Assembly (NCBI GenBank): GCA_021782685.1
Contig: JAJXUQ010000020.1
Location: 1-8,602 of the forward strand
Length of the DNA: 8,602 nucleotides
From: a bacterium
Lineage (GTDB): Bacteria; Patescibacteriota; Minisyncoccia; Phycocordibacterales; Phycocordibacteraceae
Reading direction: 5' to 3'
The first letter of the stretch is position 1. Each line of letters opens with the position of its first letter. The notes below the pieces were generated by a model. It made no database searches. It saw only the letters and a list, made by a program, of their open reading frames with translations, and was not told the DNA's origin. Positions 5,231 through 8,602 of this stretch are shown here, in pieces. The position numbers were made by a program, and so were the translations under genes.

Positions 5231-6901
5231 ATGGACCTCCCTTTCGATACCGAACGAGAAACCTCGAAGCTCGCCGAGGTGCGCGAGCGGGAAGAAGAGG
5301 ATGTCACGCGCATCCTCTCCGAGAAATACGGCATGTCCTATGCCGATCTCTCGCTCAACAAGATAGATGCGGACGCGCTCCGTACCATTCCGGAAGAGAA
5401 GGCGCGTGCAGCCGAAGCGGCGGCTTTCGCGCGCGTCGCAAAAGAGCTCTCCCTCGCGGTACGCAACCCGAATAATCCGGCGCTCGCCGAACTTCGCGAT
5501 GACCTCGCGCAACGCGGATTCCACATACAAGAATTCCTCGTCTCGAAGAAGAGTCTCGATAAGGTCCTCTCATACTACCGTGATCTCTCGTTCGCCACCG
5601 AGTCGAAGGTCGGGACGTTCGTCGTCGCGGAAAACGCGCTTGCGGAATTCACGAAGGAGAAGAACGCGCGGACGGTGCTTGAACGGAAGCTCGCTGACGC
5701 CAGCGCGCTGAAATCGCTGGAGCGCGTCTCGCGCCTTTTCGAAACGATCCTTATGGGAGCCTTTGCCCTTCGCGCTTCCGATATCCATTTCGAGCCCGAA
5801 GAAACGAGCGCGCGCCTGCGTCTGCGCATCGACGGTCTCCTCACCGATATCTATTCTTTCGACCCGCAGACGTACCACCAACTCAACTCGCGTATCAAGC
5901 TCCTCTCGGGCGTGAAGCTCAATATCGATAATCGCGCGCAAGACGGCCGTTTCAGCGTGGCGCGCGAGAACGGCGCGCTCGAGATACGCAGCTCCTTCAT
6001 CCCCGGGAACTACGGGGAGTCGATCGTGCTGCGCATCCTTGATCCTGAGACGACGAAGGTTTCCTATCGCGAGCTCGGCATACATCCCAAACTGCTTGAA
6101 CGCCTTGAACGCGAGATTCGGCGGCCGAACGGGATGCTGCTTACTACCGGCCCGACCGGAAGCGGCAAGACGACCACGCTGTATTCCTTCTTGCGCGAGA
6201 TCTATGCGCCGGAGATAAAGATCATTACGATCGAAGACCCTATCGAGTACCATCTGAGCGGCATCGTACAGACGCAGGTCGAAGATAAGAAATTCACTTT
6301 CGCCGACGGCCTCCGGTCTATCGTGCGCCAGGACCCGGACATCATCATGGTCGGCGAGATCCGGGATCGCGATACCGCCGTCATCGCCATCCAGGCCGCG
6401 CTCACCGGCCACTTCGTCTTTTCGACGCTCCACACGAATGACGCGGCGGGAACGTTCCCGCGTCTCGTAGATCTCGGCGCCGACCCGAAATCTTTCGGAT
6501 CGGCGATTACGGTCTCGATGGCGCAACGCCTCGTGCGCAAGCTTGATCCCGAAGAGCGCAAAGAACGCCCGCTTACCGACGCGGAGAAAGCCATGATCGC
6601 GAAAGCGTTCGAGCCGCTTTCCGACAAGTCGCTCATTCCGGAAAAAATAGAAACGGTATGGGAGCCAGCTCCGGCGAACAAGGACGGGACCGGTTATAAG
6701 GGCCGCATCGGCCTTTACGAAGCGATCTTCATGGATGATGAGCTGGCGGAATTCCTGCGCGATAATCCGCCGGCAAACGAGATCGCTAAGTTGGCGGGCA
6801 AGCAGGGCTATCTGAGCATGGCGCAAGACGGACTCCTGAAGGCGCTCTCCGGCGTTACTTCCCTTTCCGAAGTCGCCACTACGGTCAGTCTCCCGCAATG
6901 A
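5231..6901 (+). CDS. pilB: type IV pilus assembly / type II secretion ATPase, PilB/GspE family
   Basis: 556 residues. An N-terminal MshEN/GspE-N-like region (about 1-160) precedes the motor. Motor motifs: F-A-L-R-A-S-D-I-H-F-E-P (178-189), Walker A G-P-T-G-S-G-K-T (307-314), Asp box I-I-T-I-E-D-P-I-E-Y (331-340), Walker B I-I-M-V-G-E-I-R-D (371-379, E376) and His box G-H-F-V-F-S-T-L-H (393-401). The C-terminus has the usual G-T-G-Y-K-G-R-I-G-L-Y-E (486-497). The protein would power pilin polymerisation at the inner face of the membrane; pili for attachment and DNA uptake are common in Patescibacteria. Between about 438 and 486 the tetracysteine zinc motif of most PilB/GspE proteins is absent, and the whole protein contains no cysteine. 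No other pilus gene is adjacent here. The start is set by the leaderless promoter signal. The stop codon is embedded in the terminator stem. Confidence 0.93.
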   Translation: MDLPFDTERETSKLAEVREREEEDVTRILSEKYGMSYADLSLNKIDADALRTIPEEKARAAEAAAFARVAKELSLAVRNPNNPALAELRDDLAQRGFHIQEFLVSKKSLDKVLSYYRDLSFATESKVGTFVVAENALAEFTKEKNARTVLERKLADASALKSLERVSRLFETILMGAFALRASDIHFEPEETSARLRLRIDGLLTDIYSFDPQTYHQLNSRIKLLSGVKLNIDNRAQDGRFSVARENGALEIRSSFIPGNYGESIVLRILDPETTKVSYRELGIHPKLLERLEREIRRPNGMLLTTGPTGSGKTTTLYSFLREIYAPEIKIITIEDPIEYHLSGIVQTQVEDKKFTFADGLRSIVRQDPDIIMVGEIRDRDTAVIAIQAALTGHFVFSTLHTNDAAGTFPRLVDLGADPKSFGSAITVSMAQRLVRKLDPEERKERPLTDAEKAMIAKAFEPLSDKSLIPEKIETVWEPAPANKDGTGYKGRIGLYEAIFMDDELAEFLRDNPPANEIAKLAGKQGYLSMAQDGLLKALSGVTSLSEVATTVSLPQ

Positions 6902-6939
6902 TATGAAAAACCGCGAGAATACTCGCGGTTTTTCATATC
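6900..6939. terminator. strong, symmetrical intrinsic terminator after pilB
   Basis: A perfect 18-bp stem (6900-6917 with 6922-6939) closes a 4-nt loop AATA. Its GC core CCGCGAG/CTCGCGG is flanked by A5 on one side and T5 on the other, so it can work on both strands. The last two bases of the pilB TGA are the first two bases of the stem. Confidence 0.93.
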
Positions 6940-6945
6940 CCGCCC

Positions 6946-7086
6946 ATAATCCTCAAGGCAAAACCCGCATAAATGCGGGGTAGACGAGACACCTGAGGAG
7001 ATTCTCAGCATCGCCGCCCGAAAGCGACGGACCAAAAAATCCTTGGGGAAACGCCTGAAGCCGTCAAGCCTTGCCTAGAGGAGTAT
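6946..7086 (+). ncRNA. candidate structured RNA of unknown class in the pilB-ruvB gap
   Basis: No protein gene is credible in this gap of about 190 bases. The segment can be closed by a long helix: 6946-6961 pairs with 7071-7086 at 14 of 16 positions, with one A-G and one A-A mismatch. Inside it, further stems can be drawn: CCCGCA/TGCGGG (6964-6969/6974-6979), CTGAG/CTCAG (6993-6997/7004-7008), CCG with a GAAA loop (7014-7030), or alternatively GACGG/CCGTC (7026-7030/7061-7065), and CCAA/TTGG (7032-7035/7043-7046). The 5' side (6951-6958) can also pair with 7041-7048 or with 6994-6998, hinting at alternative folds. The GNRA-type loop and purine-rich unpaired stretches favour the plus strand, but strand is not settled. 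The conserved SRP RNA core, tmRNA tag and RNase P core were looked for by eye and not recognised. No clear promoter is seen. It could be a small RNA or a leader element. Confidence 0.4.
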
Positions 7087-7105
7087 GAACAGGATCAAGA
7101 AACTG

Positions 7106-7133
7106 TGCTAGCATGTTAGCATATACTCTTTTC
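7106..7133 (+). promoter_or_regulatory. ruvB promoter, leaderless type, with adjacent inverted repeat
   Basis: TATACT (7122-7127) is followed by exactly six bases (CTTTTC) and the ATG at 7134, as expected for a leaderless mRNA; no Shine-Dalgarno is present. Directly upstream, TGCTA (7106-7110), six bases, TAGCA (7117-7121) form an inverted repeat lying in the promoter spacer, a position where an operator could act. Confidence 0.5.
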
Positions 7134-8111
7134 ATGTCAACCCCTCCGTCCAACCCCGATTCTCTTCCGCCAACGCTTGATGCCGCGCTACGCCCCGTCC
7201 GCTGGGACGACTATGTCGGCCAAGAACAGGTGAAAGCAAGCGTTCGTATCTCTATCGATGCGGCGAAAAAGCGCGGCGGGATGCCGGAACACATACTTTT
7301 CTACGGTCCTCCGGGCGTGGGCAAGACGACTCTCGCGCACCTGGTCGCCCTGACGCTCGGGTCGCAGCTTAAAAACACTTCCGGCGTCGCTATCGAGCGT
7401 GCGGGAGATCTTGCGGCCATACTCACGAACCTTGAGCCGAATACCGTCCTCTTTATCGATGAGATCCACCGCCTCTCGCATAAAATCGAGGAGCTCCTCT
7501 ACCCTGCTCTCGAATCAGGACATCTTGATATCATTCTCGGGAAGGGTCCTTCCGCGCGCACGATCGAACTTGCGCTCCCGCCTTTCACGCTTGTCGGCGC
7601 GACCACCCGCATCGCGGAACTTTCCGAACCGCTTCGCTCGCGGTTCGGCGGCGGCACGTACCAGCTCGATTTCTATAGCGATGACGATTTGCGCGATATC
7701 GTTCGCCGCTCCGCCGCGCTCTTGGACCTTTCGGTGCCGGAAGAGGTTGTCGAACGCGTCGCAGCAAGGAGTCGCGCGACTCCCCGTATCGCGAACGCGC
7801 TCCTGAAGCGCGTTCGCGATTTCTCGCAAGTGCATGAGCGCCCGCTCTCTGCCGCGGTGTGCGACGAGGCGTGCGAGCTTTTCGGCATTGACGTCCTCGG
7901 CCTCACGAAGGACGATCGCCGATACCTCACGACCCTCGCCGAGGGGTTCCGCGGCGGACCGGCGGGCGTACGCGCGATCGCCGCTGCCCTCCATGAAGAC
8001 CCCGACACAATCGAGTCTGTTTACGAGCCGTATCTGCTTCGCCTCGGCTTTATCGAACGCTCTTCCCGCGGCCGCATCCTTACTCAAAAAGGCCGTTCTT
8101 ATCTGAGATAG
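7134..8111 (+). CDS. ruvB: Holliday junction branch-migration helicase RuvB
   Basis: 325 residues, normal for RuvB (about 330-340). N-terminal L-R-P-V-R-W-D-D-Y-V-G-Q-E (19-31), Walker A G-P-P-G-V-G-K-T (58-65), Walker B V-L-F-I-D-E-I-H (105-112), sensor 1 G-A-T-T (155-158), arginine finger R170 in L-R-S-R-F-G and sensor 2 A-T-P-R-I-A-N with R218. The C-terminal winged helix has G-G-P-A-G-V-R-A-I-A (274-283) and E-P-Y-L-L-R-L-G-F-I-E-R (298-309). RuvB hexamers drive branch migration with RuvA; RuvA and RuvC are not in this window. Start: an in-frame ATG at 7113 would add seven residues overlapping the promoter; 7134 fits the family and the -10 spacing. Two palindromes (7768-7783, 7788-7820) cover the sensor 2 codons. 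yebC follows after 41 bases, and yebC-ruv clustering is common in bacteria. Confidence 0.96.
   Translation: MSTPPSNPDSLPPTLDAALRPVRWDDYVGQEQVKASVRISIDAAKKRGGMPEHILFYGPPGVGKTTLAHLVALTLGSQLKNTSGVAIERAGDLAAILTNLEPNTVLFIDEIHRLSHKIEELLYPALESGHLDIILGKGPSARTIELALPPFTLVGATTRIAELSEPLRSRFGGGTYQLDFYSDDDLRDIVRRSAALLDLSVPEEVVERVAARSRATPRIANALLKRVRDFSQVHERPLSAAVCDEACELFGIDVLGLTKDDRRYLTTLAEGFRGGPAGVRAIAAALHEDPDTIESVYEPYLLRLGFIERSSRGRILTQKGRSYLR
7768..7783. repeat. 16-bp perfect loopless palindrome in ruvB
   Basis: GGAGTCGCGCGACTCC equals its own reverse complement. It encodes part of R-S-R-A-T-P just before sensor 2. Confidence 0.75.
7788..7820. repeat. 13-bp perfect inverted repeat in ruvB
   Basis: ATCGCGAACGCGC (7788-7800), a 7-nt loop, GCGCGTTCGCGAT (7808-7820). 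It encodes I-A-N-A-L-L-K-R-V-R-D, a conserved part of RuvB, so the palindrome arises through codon choice rather than inserted sequence. Confidence 0.8.
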
Positions 8112-8137
8112 CTGCTGTATACCGCAACCGGCCGTTT

Positions 8138-8152
8138 TGGTATAGTGCTTCC
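8138..8152 (+). promoter_or_regulatory. extended -10 promoter of yebC, leaderless type
   Basis: TGG then TATAGT (8141-8146), six bases GCTTCC, then ATG at 8153. With the start codon included, 16 of 18 bases equal the pilB start region. No Shine-Dalgarno is present and no terminator is seen between ruvB and this site, so yebC could be transcribed both alone and by read-through from ruvB. Confidence 0.6.
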
Positions 8153-8602
8153 ATGTCCGGACACAGCAAGTGGTCGCAGATCAAACGCCAGAAATCGGTA
8201 ACGGATGCCGCGAAAAGCCGCGTCTTCTCGCGCTACGCGCGCCTTATCACGCTCGAATCGAAAAAAGCGGGCGGGATCCTTTCAGCGCCCGGCCTCTCGG
8301 TCGCTATCGCGCGGGCGAAAGCGGTCAATATGCCGAAAGAGAATATCGAGCGCGCGATAGCGAAAGGGACTTCAAAGGATGCCGATAGCCTCGAGCAAGT
8401 GGTTTACGAAGCGTATGGCCCGAACGGCGTCGCGCTCCTCATCGATGCGCTTACCGATAACAAGAACCGGACAACGCCGGAGATAAAGCATCTCCTCTCA
8501 AAACAAGGCGTCGAGGTCGCTCCCCCGGGCTCGGCAAGCTGGGCGTTCACGAAAACGGGCACAACGTATCTTCCGAACGAACCGCTCATAGACGTTGCCG
8601 GC
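8153..8602 (+). CDS. yebC: YebC/PmpR/TACO1-family protein, 5' part
   Basis: 150 codons are visible before the right edge; the family is about 240-250 residues, so about 60% is present. The start M-S-G-H-S-K-W-S-Q-I-K-R matches the family signature M-A-G-H-S-K-W-x-x-I-K. Further matches are A-I-A-R-A-K-A-V-N-M-P-K-E-N-I-E-R-A-I (about 51-69), Y-E-A-Y-G-P-N-G-V-A-L-L-I (about 86-98) and D-N-K-N-R-T (about 103-108). The loop after A-G-G (I-L-S-A-P-G-L-S) is a few residues shorter than usual. YebC proteins were long called transcription regulators; more recent work on the family links them to translation of difficult sequences such as proline runs. Gene order ruvB-yebC matches the frequent clustering of yebC with ruv genes. 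Confidence 0.96.
   Translation, partial: MSGHSKWSQIKRQKSVTDAAKSRVFSRYARLITLESKKAGGILSAPGLSVAIARAKAVNMPKENIERAIAKGTSKDADSLEQVVYEAYGPNGVALLIDALTDNKNRTTPEIKHLLSKQGVEVAPPGSASWAFTKTGTTYLPNEPLIDVAG

Noticed and set aside
5570..6898. A 442-codon minus-strand open frame opposite pilB
   Set aside because: Shadow of pilB caused by codon bias; no domain, no promoter or ribosome binding site.
6964..6979. Hairpin CCCGCA/TGCGGG as a second terminator after pilB
   Set aside because: No T-run follows on the plus strand (GGTAGACG comes next); it fits better as a stem of the candidate RNA.
6946..7086. Identity of the candidate RNA as SRP RNA, tmRNA or RNase P RNA
   Set aside because: The SRP GGAA-loop core, a tmRNA tag reading frame and RNase P conserved cores are not visible, and the size does not fit the latter two.
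7085..7111. Eight-codon mini-ORF (M-N-R-I-K-K-L-C) preceded by GAGGAG
   Set aside because: The purine run is only one base from the ATG, too close to act as a Shine-Dalgarno, and it is part of the proposed RNA closing helix.
7113..7133. ruvB start seven codons upstream
   Set aside because: The extra residues are coded by the -10 box itself and are not part of the RuvB family N-terminus.
8092..8136. Direct repeat GGCCGTT at the end of ruvB and before yebC
   Set aside because: Only 7 bases, GC-rich, no stem and no T-run; likely chance, and not a convincing ruvB terminator.

Overview
This window looks like a chromosomal segment from a Candidate Phyla Radiation (Patescibacteria) bacterium, probably Parcubacteria-like. 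That placement is an inference. It rests on gene and domain style: a DNA polymerase I with a stunted proofreading domain, a very short DNA polymerase III delta subunit, compact overlapping genes, and few Shine-Dalgarno sites. The DNA is visibly GC-rich. TGA is used as a stop in several genes, so the UGA-recoding lineages (Gracilibacteria and Absconditabacteria) are unlikely.

Layout, left to right. The 3' end of a gene that may encode a lamin-tail-domain protein is followed by tRNA-Lys(UUU). Facing the tRNA is a tightly packed minus-strand operon, tsaE-polA-holA. Its genes overlap by 8 and 4 bases, and it covers tRNA t6A modification, repair/replication polymerase I and the clamp-loader delta subunit. 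Upstream of it, also on the minus strand, are a small tyrosine-rich lipoprotein gene with its own Shine-Dalgarno site and a strong intrinsic terminator. An intact IS30-family insertion sequence with recognisable terminal inverted repeats comes next. It sits in the former divergent promoter region between the lipoprotein gene and a plus-strand pilB/gspE-type ATPase gene. pilB ends in a very strong symmetrical terminator. A gap of about 190 bases then holds a candidate structured RNA of unknown class, followed by ruvB (Holliday junction helicase) and the start of yebC, which runs off the right edge.

The most interesting signals are not in the proteins. (1) The three plus-strand genes pilB, ruvB and yebC each have a -10-like hexamer ending exactly six bases before the ATG, as expected for leaderless mRNAs. 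The pilB and yebC start regions share 16 of 18 bases. (2) The pilB-ruvB gap can fold into a multi-stem RNA closed by a 14-of-16-pair helix. (3) Several long perfect palindromes lie inside coding sequence, in holA, polA and ruvB. The one in holA occupies a linker and looks like an in-frame palindromic insertion. No CRISPR array, prophage, defence island or wholly new protein system is visible; the rest is core DNA metabolism plus one insertion sequence.
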